DNA of 33,795 nucleotides from Thermoanaerobacteraceae bacterium (GCA_030016635.1 JASEJQ010000024.1:1-33795), one strand, 5' to 3'; positions 8,847 to 16,756 are shown, counted from the stretch's first letter. Notes: generated from the letters alone by a model not told the origin. Program-made: numbers and translations.

Positions 8847-10715
8847 TTGATAGGTAAGATGTTAGGTAACAGATATGAGATTTTGGAAGAAATTGGGCAG
8901 GGAGGTATGGGCATAGTATATAAAGCCCGGTGTCATTTGCTGAATAGACTTGTTGCCATAAAGATTCTTCGTCCTGAATTTTCACATGACGAAGAGTTTA
9001 TAAAAAGGTTTAAATACGAATCCCAATCAGCAGCAAGCCTATCCCATCCCAACATCGTAAGTATTTATGATGTCGGTAATGAAGGAGATATTTATTATAT
9101 TGTGATGGAATATGTAAATGGCAAAACTTTAAAACAAATAATTAAGGAGTCTAACGGGCCTCTTCCATTGGATAGGGCTATGTCTATTACAAGCCAGGTT
9201 TTAAGAGCTCTGGATAATGCCCACAGGCATAATATCATACATCGTGATATAAAACCTCACAATATCTTACTCACTGAAGACGGGATAGCAAAGGTCACAG
9301 ATTTTGGTATAGCCAGGGCTGCTACAGATTATACATTGACTTATAATAAAAATATTATAGGTACTGCACAATACTTCAGTCCTGAACAGGCAAGAGGTGG
9401 AATAGTAGATGAAAAATCTGATATTTACTCTCTTGGCATAGTTATGTATGAAATGCTGACCGGGCAAGTACCTTTTGAAGGGGATAGTCCTATATCGGTT
9501 GCATTAAAACATATTGAAGAAAATTTAATTCCACCTTCAAGGCTAAATCATAATATTCCTAAAGGTATCGAAGAAATAATTATGAAGGCTACAGAAAAGG
9601 ATCCCAATAGGAGATACTCCAGTGCAAATGAAATGTTAACTGACATAAATAAATTTGCCAGTGACCCGGATAACTTCAGAATCAGAAAAATAGAAGAAGA
9701 TGCTCCCACTAAGATAATACCTCCAATAAACTATGATAAAACCAGAATGACAGAAAGAACTGATGTAAAAAAAGGACATAACAGGATTATTCCAATTATC
9801 ATAACAACAATAATAATTTTAATAATTATGGGTGGAATAGCTGGAGCAACACTATATTTTATAAATCGTCAGACTGTAGCTGAGGTTGAAGTTCCATCAA
9901 TAGTTGGTATGAACATTGAGGAAGCAGAAAGGCTCTTAAAGCAACAGGGTCTATCTATAGAAGTAATAGGTGAAGATTATAGTAGTGAGCCTGCTGGTGT
10001 TATTCTGAGCCAGGATCCCGAATCGCCGATAAAAGTCAAACAAAATTATAAGGTGAAGGTGAGAATTAGCAAAGGGATAGAGTTGACAAAAGTACCACTG
10101 GTTGAAAACATGAGTGTAGATGAGGCTGTTTCTACCCTGGAGGATGCTGGTTTAAAGCCTAACATTATTCCCACTTATGATGATATTATACCGGAGAATC
10201 AGGTAATATCTCAGAATCCTGCAGCTAACGAGGAAATAGAAAGTGGTTCTCAGGTTAATCTTTATGTAAGCAAAGGAAAAGAAAAGATTACAATGATAAA
10301 TATTGTCGGTAAAACACTGGATGATGCTGAAAAACTTTTGGCTGAAAATGGAATAGCTTTAGGCAATATAACTGAGCAGGAGAATGCCGGTCCTGAGAAT
10401 ATAGTTTTATCACAGAGCATAAACCCTGGCGACCAGGTAGAAAAAGGTAAAACAGTTGATTTAGTGATAAGTAAAAAACCTACAACTCCTGTGTTAAAAA
10501 ATATCACAGTTCCATTGCCTGATATACCTGGAGAAATGAAAGTTGTTGTGATAAAAAGGGATGCTTTGGGTGAGACAACTGTGTATTCAGGCATGAACAC
10601 CTATCAGGATAGCCCTCTTAATATACTGAATGTACCAATGAAAGGGCATGTTGTTATAGAGGTCTACATCAATGATGATAATAAACCGTATTCAAGATAT
10701 GAGGACAACATATAG
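8847..10715 (+). CDS. prkC: PASTA-domain Ser/Thr protein kinase PrkC
   Basis: PrkC is a membrane kinase whose outer PASTA repeats bind muropeptides in relatives, where it controls spore germination and wall metabolism. The 622 residues comprise a kinase domain (about 10-270), one transmembrane segment (about 313-339), three PASTA repeats (about 346-410, 412-477, 480-545) and a further 77 residues. Kinase motifs are GQGGMG (17-22), Lys39, HRDIKPHN (132-139), DFG (152-154) and SPE (178-180). The start is TTG at 8847, placed 6 nt after GAGGTG and giving MIGKMLGNRYEIL, close to other PrkC N termini; ATG 8859 lies too far from the ribosome site. The C-terminal extension after PASTA 3 (VPLPDIPGEMKVVVIKRD onward) looks beta-rich and I do not recognise it. 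Confidence 0.95.
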   Translation: MIGKMLGNRYEILEEIGQGGMGIVYKARCHLLNRLVAIKILRPEFSHDEEFIKRFKYESQSAASLSHPNIVSIYDVGNEGDIYYIVMEYVNGKTLKQIIKESNGPLPLDRAMSITSQVLRALDNAHRHNIIHRDIKPHNILLTEDGIAKVTDFGIARAATDYTLTYNKNIIGTAQYFSPEQARGGIVDEKSDIYSLGIVMYEMLTGQVPFEGDSPISVALKHIEENLIPPSRLNHNIPKGIEEIIMKATEKDPNRRYSSANEMLTDINKFASDPDNFRIRKIEEDAPTKIIPPINYDKTRMTERTDVKKGHNRIIPIIITTIIILIIMGGIAGATLYFINRQTVAEVEVPSIVGMNIEEAERLLKQQGLSIEVIGEDYSSEPAGVILSQDPESPIKVKQNYKVKVRISKGIELTKVPLVENMSVDEAVSTLEDAGLKPNIIPTYDDIIPENQVISQNPAANEEIESGSQVNLYVSKGKEKITMINIVGKTLDDAEKLLAENGIALGNITEQENAGPENIVLSQSINPGDQVEKGKTVDLVISKKPTTPVLKNITVPLPDIPGEMKVVVIKRDALGETTVYSGMNTYQDSPLNILNVPMKGHVVIEVYINDDNKPYSRYEDNI

Positions 10716-10724
10716 GAGGTATTT

Positions 10725-11597
10725 ATGGCAGAAGGTAAAATAGTAAAGGCTATAGCTGGTTATTATTATATATTGGCTGAAGGAAAGATATATGAGTGTA
10801 GGGCCAGGGGTCTTTTTAAATTAAAAGGGAAGCCCCCCCTGGTAGGAGATAATGTGATTTTTAAAATAATAGATGATAAAAGTGGCTATATAATAGAATT
10901 GCTGGACAGAAAGAATCAAATAAAAAGACCGACTGTAGCCAATGTAGACCTAGTGTGCTTGGTCGTGTCCGCAAGGATGCCTGAACCCAATTTTATATTT
11001 ATTGATAGGGTTTTAGCTATGTGTGAACACGAGAGTATAGACAGCATAATATGTGTGAGTAAGATTGACCTTGATAGAGAACATGAATATGAAAAATGGA
11101 CAAAAATATATTCAAATATTGGATATAAAGTCTTTTATACAAGTGCAAAATTAAATACTGGCATCGATGAATTAAAGGAATTTTTATTGAATAAAACAAT
11201 GGTATTAGCGGGAAATTCAGGGGTAGGCAAATCTTCTCTTGCGAATGCAATAAAACCGGGGTTGACATTGAAGGTAGGAGATGTCAGTTCTAAATTAAAA
11301 AAAGGCATTCATACTACCAGACATATTGAGTTGATAGAAATATTGCCTGATAGCTTTATTTTAGATACTCCGGGTTTTAATGAATTGTCATTGAACTTTA
11401 TAAATAAATATGATTTTCCATCCTGTTTCAAGGAGTTTAACAGTTATAAGTGTCGCTTTTCAAACTGTTTGCATGAAAGTGAACCAGATTGTGGTGTAAA
11501 ATATGCGGTTAATGCAGGTGAAATAAGTATGTCTCGCTACTTTAATTATTTAAAACTCTTGAATGAGATCGTTGAAGTGGAAAGGGAGGTAGATTAA
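10725..11597 (+). CDS. rsgA: Ribosome small-subunit GTPase RsgA
   Basis: RsgA is a circularly permuted GTPase that checks late maturation of the 30S subunit. In the 290 residues an OB-fold (about 1-65) precedes the permuted G domain, in which G4 (SKID, 112-115) comes before G1 (GNSGVGKSS, 163-171) and G3 (DTPG, 214-217). The C-terminal zinc ligands are Cys243, Cys248, His250 and Cys256. G4 reads SKID where NKxD is most common. The ATG follows TAGGAGG. Its 3' end contains the ribosome site of rpe, and its stop lies just before the inferred rpe start. Confidence 0.96.
   Translation: MAEGKIVKAIAGYYYILAEGKIYECRARGLFKLKGKPPLVGDNVIFKIIDDKSGYIIELLDRKNQIKRPTVANVDLVCLVVSARMPEPNFIFIDRVLAMCEHESIDSIICVSKIDLDREHEYEKWTKIYSNIGYKVFYTSAKLNTGIDELKEFLLNKTMVLAGNSGVGKSSLANAIKPGLTLKVGDVSSKLKKGIHTTRHIELIEILPDSFILDTPGFNELSLNFINKYDFPSCFKEFNSYKCRFSNCLHESEPDCGVKYAVNAGEISMSRYFNYLKLLNEIVEVEREVD
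11584..11589 (+). promoter_or_regulatory. Ribosome binding site that fixes the rpe start
   Basis: GGGAGG sits inside the last codons of rsgA. Its spacing to ATA at 11599 is 9 nt, which is ideal, while ATT at 11593 would be only 3 nt away. No ATG, GTG or TTG lies within reach in the rpe frame. Confidence 0.7.
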
Positions 11598-11598
11598 A

Positions 11599-12246
11599 AT
11601 AGCGATATTATCACCTTCAATATTATCGGCAGATTTTTTAAATCTTGGCGAGAATATAAAAGAATTGGAAGAAGCTGGGATAGAAATATTGCATATAGAT
11701 ATTATGGATGGCCATTTTGTCCCTAATCTTACCTTTGGGCCCGGTATGGTAGAATATATAAGACGTTGTACTGAACTTAAGTTGGACGTCCATCTAATGA
11801 TGACAAATCCTCAAGAGTTTATTGATGAATTTTGTGATGCGGGAGCTGATTATATTACCATACATCAGGAGGCATGTGTGCATCTTAACAGGATTATAAA
11901 TTCGATTAAAAAAAGGTCAGTAAAGGCAGGAGTGGCCTTGAATCCTGCTACACCTCCCTCTACCCTTCAATATGTACTTGATGATGTGGACATGGTGCTG
12001 GTAATGTCAGTCAACCCTGGATTTGGAGGGCAAAAATTTATAGATAGGATGCAACTCAAGGTAGCTGAACTGAATAGGTTAAGAAAAAACGGTTATAGTT
12101 ATAAAATTGAAGTAGATGGCGGTATTAATTTTGATAATGTTAAAGAATTAAAGGATGCTGGTGCTGACATTATTGTGGCTGGCACTTCGGTGTTTAAAGG
12201 TAATATTGCTGAAAATTGTAAACGTTTTGAGGAGCTAATAAAATGA
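11599..12246 (+). CDS. rpe: Ribulose-phosphate 3-epimerase, with a non-standard start codon
   Basis: Rpe interconverts ribulose-5-phosphate and xylulose-5-phosphate in the pentose phosphate pathway. The TIM-barrel motifs are all present: SPSILSADF at the N terminus, HIDIMDGHFVPNLTFGP, DVHLMMTNP, VNPGFGGQKFI and EVDGGIN. The frame that encodes SPSILSADF has no ATG, GTG or TTG before it. The best initiation site is ATA at 11599, which gives a 215-residue protein of normal length and lies 9 nt after GGGAGG. ATT at 11593 is the alternative. The first standard start in frame, TTG 11665, would remove the substrate-binding SILSADF strand and is unlikely to make a working enzyme. A G-to-A change of an original ATG, real or a sequence error, would explain it. 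The gene overlaps thiN by 4 nt. Confidence 0.88.
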   Translation: MAILSPSILSADFLNLGENIKELEEAGIEILHIDIMDGHFVPNLTFGPGMVEYIRRCTELKLDVHLMMTNPQEFIDEFCDAGADYITIHQEACVHLNRIINSIKKRSVKAGVALNPATPPSTLQYVLDDVDMVLVMSVNPGFGGQKFIDRMQLKVAELNRLRKNGYSYKIEVDGGINFDNVKELKDAGADIIVAGTSVFKGNIAENCKRFEELIK

Positions 12247-12881
12247 AAGTGGCTATACTATCTAATGGGAGAATCGAAAATATAGAATTTTTAAGGCCAT
12301 TCATAGAGGAATGCGACCTTTTTATATGTGCTGATGGTGGGGCAAAATATGCCAGACTTTTATCAGTAAAACCGGATATTTTAGTTGGGGATTTTGATTC
12401 TTTGGATGAAAATACCTTTAATTATTTTGAGGGGCTTGGTGTTGAGATTATTAGGTATCCCCGGGAAAAGGATTATGCAGATACTCAGATAGCCATAGAT
12501 AAGGCGGTTGAGCTTGGAGCGGAAAAGATAGTATTGTTAGGAGTAACGGGAAACAGGCTGGACCATACCCTGGCCAACATAAATATGTTGTATTACCTCT
12601 ATAAAAAAGGAGTTGACGCAGAGATAGTTGATGAGTACAACAGGCTGCGGCTGCTCAGGGGAGAAAATATTTTAAAAGGGAAAGTGGGGGACACTATTTC
12701 ATTTATACCATTCTTTGGCGATGTCAGGAAAATAATCCTTAAAGGATTTTATTATCAGTTAGACGGAGTAATAATGCCTAAGGATATATCACTGGGAATT
12801 AGCAACATATTTACTGAGGAGGAGGGATATGTTAACACAGGGGATGATTTTGTCCTGGCAATTTATTCGCGTGATGTGTAA
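12243..12881 (+). CDS. thiN: Thiamine pyrophosphokinase
   Basis: ThiN makes thiamine pyrophosphate from thiamine and ATP. The 212 residues show the family motifs CADGGAKYA, VGDFDSLDE, DYADTQIAIDKA and GVTGNRLDHTLANI, which build the ATP, magnesium and thiamine site. The ATG overlaps the rpe stop (ATGA). The rsgA-rpe-thiN order is that of Bacillus subtilis yloQ-rpe-yloS, and spoVM follows in both. Confidence 0.95.
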   Translation: MKVAILSNGRIENIEFLRPFIEECDLFICADGGAKYARLLSVKPDILVGDFDSLDENTFNYFEGLGVEIIRYPREKDYADTQIAIDKAVELGAEKIVLLGVTGNRLDHTLANINMLYYLYKKGVDAEIVDEYNRLRLLRGENILKGKVGDTISFIPFFGDVRKIILKGFYYQLDGVIMPKDISLGISNIFTEEEGYVNTGDDFVLAIYSRDV

Positions 12882-12939
12882 CATATCCCTGAACTTTATC
12901 ATATTATAAGAGCGAGGCGGGGTAAAGAAGGGGTTTAAG

Positions 12940-13119
12940 ATGTTTAAATTATTTCGCAACATAAGTTTTAGTAAAAGAAGTATCGGACATGGAATAGGAC
13001 TTTTCCTGATGATATTAGGCGCAGCAATAGCTATTATAAACATACCTGTTTGGTTCTGGATGAGTGTGATTGGCATCGCGATGTTGATGTTCGGGCTTTT
13101 GTTATATAATCAAAAATGA
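12940..13119 (+). CDS. Small two-span membrane protein, 59 residues, unknown
   Basis: A 59-codon frame sits between thiN and spoVM. It starts with ATG preceded by AAGAAGGGG at 6-7 nt and ends in TGA 19 nt before the spoVM start. The N terminus is basic (MFKLFRNISFSKRSIGHG), followed by two hydrophobic segments at about 19-35 and 38-56, with Pro-Val-Trp-Phe-Trp between them. The basic N terminus suggests a cytoplasmic start. I do not recognise a family. Packing between thiN and a sporulation gene argues that it is a real gene in the same transcript, possibly with a sporulation role; that role is only suggested by position. Confidence 0.68.
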   Translation: MFKLFRNISFSKRSIGHGIGLFLMILGAAIAIINIPVWFWMSVIGIAMLMFGLLLYNQK

Positions 13120-13138
13120 TTTGAAAGAGGTGCTGTTT

Positions 13139-13207
13139 ATGAGGATCTATGTTATCAAGGCTCCAAATTTTATAAAAAAACTTTTGGGTGTCTTTATTAA
13201 AAAATAA
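13139..13207 (+). CDS. spoVM: Stage V sporulation protein SpoVM, 22 residues
   Basis: SpoVM is a tiny amphipathic helix that recognises the convex forespore membrane and anchors SpoIVA for coat and cortex assembly. The translation MRIYVIKAPNFIKKLLGVFI ends in two more lysines. Compared with the Bacillus subtilis protein as I know it (26 residues, MKFYTIKLPKF...), Tyr4, Ile6, Lys7, Pro9 and Phe11 are at the same positions, and Pro9 is a key residue for membrane recognition. It is four residues shorter at the C terminus. The ATG follows GAAAGAGGTG. The thiN-spoVM-rpmB neighbourhood is conserved, which makes the identification strong despite its size. Confidence 0.9.
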   Translation: MRIYVIKAPNFIKKLLGVFIKK

Positions 13208-13247
13208 AAAAGACGTGCTGACATATGACTATCAGCACGTCTTTTTT
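13206..13247. terminator. Bidirectional terminator between spoVM and rpmB
   Basis: The inverted repeat AGACGTGCTGA / TCAGCACGTCT with a 10-base loop is flanked by A-runs on the left and T-runs on the right, so it can end transcription in both directions. It overlaps the last bases of spoVM and the stop codon of rpmB, closing the long + strand operon and the convergent rpmB transcript. Confidence 0.92.
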
Positions 13248-13437
13248 ATATAGCTCTTATTACCTTACCTGACCTTAAACAACGGGTACATACGTATATT
13301 CTCTTATTTTCCCCGTTTACAACTGCCCTTACTTTCTTAATATTTGGTTTCCACATCTTTTTCGATTGTCTGTGTGAATGACTGTATTGTATCCCGGTTA
13401 CAGGCCTTTTGCCGCATATCTCACATACTCTTGCCAT
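13246..13437 (-). CDS. rpmB: Ribosomal protein L28 (zinc-binding form)
   Basis: bL28 is a large-subunit ribosomal protein. The 63 residues begin MARVCEICGKRP and contain two CxxC pairs (Cys5/Cys8 and Cys50/Cys53), so this is the zinc-ribbon paralogue. AGGAGGTG precedes the ATG on the - strand. As in Bacillus, it faces spoVM and diverges from the recG side. The yloU and yloV genes that separate rpmB from recG in Bacillus are missing here. Confidence 0.97.
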   Translation of the reverse strand: MARVCEICGKRPVTGIQYSHSHRQSKKMWKPNIKKVRAVVNGENKRIYVCTRCLRSGKVIRAI

Positions 13438-13476
13438 TAGAGCACCTCCTAACTCGAGTTGAATTTAAACAAATAA

Positions 13477-13506
13477 ATTCTAACACAAAATTGGCCATAA
13501 TTTCAA
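13477..13506 (-). promoter_or_regulatory. Sigma-A promoter of rpmB
   Basis: Read on the - strand: TTGAAA, 18 nt, TAGAAT, with TG one base before the -10 (extended -10). The -10 lies 39 nt ahead of the rpmB ATG, a normal leader for a ribosomal protein gene. Confidence 0.65.
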
Positions 13507-13530
13507 TAACAACTTTATTTTTCGTTATTA

Positions 13531-13559
13531 TTGATTGATGTTAATATATTTATTACAAT
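13531..13559 (+). promoter_or_regulatory. Sigma-A promoter of recG
   Basis: TTGATT and TACAAT are separated by 17 nt, upstream of recG by about 42 nt and back-to-back with the rpmB promoter. The region is a 164 nt divergent spacer with no other gene. Confidence 0.6.
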
Positions 13560-13601
13560 ATTCATCGTAGAAATAAATCCAACTTTATTCTGGAGGTAAA
13601 T

Positions 13602-15653
13602 ATGTCGAATCTGGATTTGCCGGTAAGATATATAAAAGGTGTAGGGCCTGGCCGGGAAAAAATTTTAAATAGCATTGGAATATTTAATGTTTTGGACCTG
13701 ATAAACTATTTTCCAAGAGATTATGAAAACAGGTCTGTAATAACCAAGATTAGGAATATGACTGCAGGAAACAAAGTCACTGCTGCTGTAAAATATACGG
13801 GACGCTATAAGATTTTAAAGCCACACAAGGGTCTTAGTATAGCCAAAGTATACATAAATGACGATACAGGATATGCCACCCTGACCTTTTATAATCAGGA
13901 TTATATAGTAAAGAACTTTGTTAGTGGACAGTATTATCTTGTATATGGTGATGTGGATATATCATTTGGAGAGATACAGATACAAAATCCTGAGGTTGAG
14001 TTAATAAAGGGTAAGCTGAGCCAGTATCTCCATATTTATCCCATTTATAGCCTAACAAAAAATATTACTCAAAAGATATTAAGAAGCATTGTGAAAGAAG
14101 CTTTAACTTATCTTGATGATGTCAAAGAGATTCTCCCACCGGATTTGCTTGATAGGTTTAACCTGATAGATATAAGGACAGCTTATGAAAATATACATTA
14201 TCCGGTTGACATGGAATATCTGGAAAAAGCAAAAAGGAGATTTGCTTTTCAGGAGTTATTTGAGGTAATGTTATATTTGAACATATTAAAATTAAGAAGA
14301 AACTCTTTAAATAAGGGAATTTTGTTTGGATTATGCGACGAATATGAATTTATTAATTCTCTACCCTTTAAACTGACAAATGCTCAGTTGCGTGTGTGGC
14401 GTGAAATAAAAGAGGACATGGAATCTGACAGACAGATGAACAGGCTTGTGCAGGGAGATGTAGGGTCTGGGAAGACAGTTATTGCTGCCATAGCAGTATA
14501 TAAAGCTGTTAAGAATAATTATCAGGCAGCTTTTATGGCCCCAACGGAAATTCTTGCCGAACAGCATTTTTCCACATTAAATGCATTGTTTAAAGGACAT
14601 GACATAAATGTCGGACTTTTGACAGGCTCTATTACACCAAAAGAGAAGGACAAGATGTTGAAAGATATTGTTGAGGGTAAAATAGATGTTGTTGTAGGTA
14701 CTCATGCACTCATTCAGGACAATGTTGTATTCAAAAACCTTGGGCTGGTTGTTACAGATGAGCAACACAGATTTGGCGTACGACAGAGATCTATGCTTGA
14801 ACAGAAGGGTAGTAATATTGATGTACTTGTTATGACCGCAACACCTATTCCTCGCAGTCTGGCCCTTATAATATATGGTGATCTGGATATTTCTATTATA
14901 GATGAACTGCCACCAGGCAGAAAACCTGTAAAGACTTATTTAGTTGAAAAAAATATGCGAGGAAGTGTATATGATTTTGTAAAATCGCTTTTAAAAAAAG
15001 GGGAACAGTGCTATGTAGTGGCACCTTTAATTGAGGAATCTGATAAAATGGATGCTATCTCTGTTGAAGAGGTTTATACAGAGCTAAAAAAGGAATTCAT
15101 GGATTACAGTGTAGGATTGCTTCACGGTAAAATATCTAAAGAAGAAAAGGACTATATTATGCATCAATTTAAATCAAACAATATCAATTTGCTGGTTTCT
15201 ACAACTGTAATTGAAGTGGGTGTTGATGTGCCGAATGCTACAGCCATAATAATTGAAAATGCTGAGAGGTTTGGCCTGGCCCAGCTTCATCAGCTACGGG
15301 GTAGAATTGGGCGTGGAGATAAAGAATCTTATTGTTTTCTTGTTATGGGAAACAATATTACTGATGTTAAAGAAAGATTAAAGATATTAACAGAAACAAA
15401 TGATGGGTTTAAAATTTCAGAACATGATTTAAAATTAAGAGGTCCGGGAGACTTCTTGGGCTATAAGCAACACGGTCTACCTGGTTTTAAAATTGCTAAT
15501 TTCTATTTTGATAGCAAAATTCTTGACAATATATCAATGGCAGTGAAGTACTTTGTCGACAGATATGGTATATATTCTCCTACCACAGAAGAATTGATAA
15601 AATCTATTGAAGAAAGGTGGGACTTCAGTGGAGAGGAGATTACTTTTAATTGA
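13602..15653 (+). CDS. recG: ATP-dependent DNA helicase RecG
   Basis: RecG is a double-strand DNA translocase that remodels stalled forks and Holliday junctions. The 683 residues include the N-terminal wedge/OB domain (about 60-150), helicase domain 1 with Walker A GDVGSGKT (285-292) and box DEQH (386-389), TATPIPRSL, and domain 2 with ENAERFGLAQLHQLRGRIGRG, followed by the C-terminal TRG hook region (KISEHDLKLRGPGDFLG). The ATG follows TGGAGG. The gene has its own promoter and no clear terminator before the SASP gene. Confidence 0.97.
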   Translation: MSNLDLPVRYIKGVGPGREKILNSIGIFNVLDLINYFPRDYENRSVITKIRNMTAGNKVTAAVKYTGRYKILKPHKGLSIAKVYINDDTGYATLTFYNQDYIVKNFVSGQYYLVYGDVDISFGEIQIQNPEVELIKGKLSQYLHIYPIYSLTKNITQKILRSIVKEALTYLDDVKEILPPDLLDRFNLIDIRTAYENIHYPVDMEYLEKAKRRFAFQELFEVMLYLNILKLRRNSLNKGILFGLCDEYEFINSLPFKLTNAQLRVWREIKEDMESDRQMNRLVQGDVGSGKTVIAAIAVYKAVKNNYQAAFMAPTEILAEQHFSTLNALFKGHDINVGLLTGSITPKEKDKMLKDIVEGKIDVVVGTHALIQDNVVFKNLGLVVTDEQHRFGVRQRSMLEQKGSNIDVLVMTATPIPRSLALIIYGDLDISIIDELPPGRKPVKTYLVEKNMRGSVYDFVKSLLKKGEQCYVVAPLIEESDKMDAISVEEVYTELKKEFMDYSVGLLHGKISKEEKDYIMHQFKSNNINLLVSTTVIEVGVDVPNATAIIIENAERFGLAQLHQLRGRIGRGDKESYCFLVMGNNITDVKERLKILTETNDGFKISEHDLKLRGPGDFLGYKQHGLPGFKIANFYFDSKILDNISMAVKYFVDRYGIYSPTTEELIKSIEERWDFSGEEITFN

Positions 15654-15768
15654 AATAAAAGTTAAATTTTTCATAGACAATATTAATATTCTTTACCTTC
15701 AATTTCATGTTTATAAACTACAAATCAGGTTATATTAATAATGCAACAACAAATAGGAGGTGAGAAAG

Positions 15769-15996
15769 ATGGCAAGAGGATCAAATACAAGCAACATTAT
15801 TGTTGTAAGAGAAGCAAGAAAAGCTATGGATCAATGGAAATATGAAGTTGCTAATGAGATAGGTGTCCAGCCTCCTGCTGACGGTTATTGGGGCAATCTT
15901 TCTTCCCGCGACTGCGGAGCCGTTGGTGGTCACATGGTAAGGAAAATGATAGAAATGGCTGAAAGAAGCATAGCCAACACTCCTCAAAATAGGTAA
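15769..15996 (+). CDS. Alpha/beta-type small acid-soluble spore protein
   Basis: This DNA-binding protein coats and protects DNA in dormant spores. The 75 residues contain both family signatures: KYEVANEIGV, whose Glu30-Ile31 bond matches the germination protease cleavage site, and GAVGGHMVRKMIEMAE. The ATG at 15769 lies 6 nt after AGGAGGTG; a GTG start at 15760 would lie inside that ribosome site and is rejected. A Cys at position 49 (SRDCGAVGG) replaces the Asn usual in Bacillus proteins. Expression should be forespore-specific, but I could not find a convincing sigma-G promoter. Confidence 0.95.
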   Translation: MARGSNTSNIIVVREARKAMDQWKYEVANEIGVQPPADGYWGNLSSRDCGAVGGHMVRKMIEMAERSIANTPQNR

Positions 15997-16020
15997 TTGA
16001 AAGCAATCAATATTGTAAAT

Positions 16021-16058
16021 AAAAAGGAATGACTCTTTATAAGAGTCATTCCTTTTTT
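16021..16058 (+). terminator. Terminator of the SASP gene
   Basis: A long stem AAGGAATGACTCTT / AAGAGTCATTCCTT with a 3-base loop (TAT) ends in a T-run. The A-run on the left pairs with it and could also allow function on the other strand. Confidence 0.92.
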
Positions 16059-16155
16059 GGGAGAGGAGAAATTGAAGGAAGAATTTTAGGGAATTTATTT
16101 CCCGTATATAATGTTAACCTTAAATGAAAACTTTATACATATTTTAATAAATTTA

Positions 16156-16164
16156 TGTTAAAAT
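16156..16164 (+). promoter_or_regulatory. Likely promoter of rsmD-coaD
   Basis: TGTTAAAAT is a TGn extension plus a TAAAAT -10 box, 28 nt ahead of the rsmD ATG. No good -35 box is seen. A promoter is expected here because a strong terminator precedes the gene. Confidence 0.42.
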
Positions 16165-16192
16165 GTAATTAAATAATAACGAGGAGTATCCT

Positions 16193-16756
16193 ATGAGAAT
16201 AATTTCGGGTACAAAAAAAGGGATAAAACTTATAAGTCCTGAAGATATAAATATAAGACCTACTGCAGATAGGGTCAAAGAAGCATTGTTTGACATGATA
16301 TCATTTGATATAGCTAATTCAAAAGTTCTTGATCTTTTTTCAGGTACGGGTGCACTTGGAATAGAGTCTTTAAGCAGAGGCGCTGGTTTCTGTGTTTTTG
16401 TTGACAGGTCAAAAAAGAGCATTGAATTAATTAATAAAAATCTAAAAAAAGCACAGATGGACAATGATAATAATTTTTTGATATTAAATATGGATTTTTC
16501 AAAGGCACTGGAGTTTCTGACGCAAAAAGGTATAATATTTGATATAGTTTTCATCGATCCACCATATCACAATAACCTATATGATAAAGCGCTTGAACTT
16601 TTAATAGGATACAACCTATGCAGTGATGATTGCAAGATAATACTTGAATTAAGCAAAGATGTAAAGATAGAGGATAGTAAAAATGGCTTAATCTGTTATA
16701 AGGAAAAGAAATATGGGAATACAGTATTAAAATTTTATACAAAGGAGAAAAATTAA
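16193..16756 (+). CDS. rsmD: 16S rRNA (guanine-966-N2)-methyltransferase RsmD
   Basis: RsmD methylates G966 of 16S rRNA. The 187 residues start MRIISGTKKG, matching the family's RIIxGxxKG N terminus. The SAM-binding motif is VLDLFSGTGALGIE (about 44-57) and the catalytic N-methyltransferase motif is DPPY (122-125). The ATG follows GAGGAG. Its stop is directly followed by the coaD ATG, the standard rsmD-coaD pair of Firmicutes. Confidence 0.95.
   Translation: MRIISGTKKGIKLISPEDINIRPTADRVKEALFDMISFDIANSKVLDLFSGTGALGIESLSRGAGFCVFVDRSKKSIELINKNLKKAQMDNDNNFLILNMDFSKALEFLTQKGIIFDIVFIDPPYHNNLYDKALELLIGYNLCSDDCKIILELSKDVKIEDSKNGLICYKEKKYGNTVLKFYTKEKN

Noticed and set aside
13206-13247. Inverted repeat as a CRISPR or mobile-element end
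   Set aside because: Single copy, T/A flanks and position between convergent genes make it a terminator.
15760-15762. GTG start for the SASP gene
   Set aside because: It lies inside the AGGAGGTG ribosome site; ATG 15769 has proper spacing and the usual MARGSN-like start.
15654-15768. Sigma-G promoter ahead of the SASP gene
   Set aside because: CATGTTT and similar boxes occur but no -35/-10 pair with correct spacing could be made.
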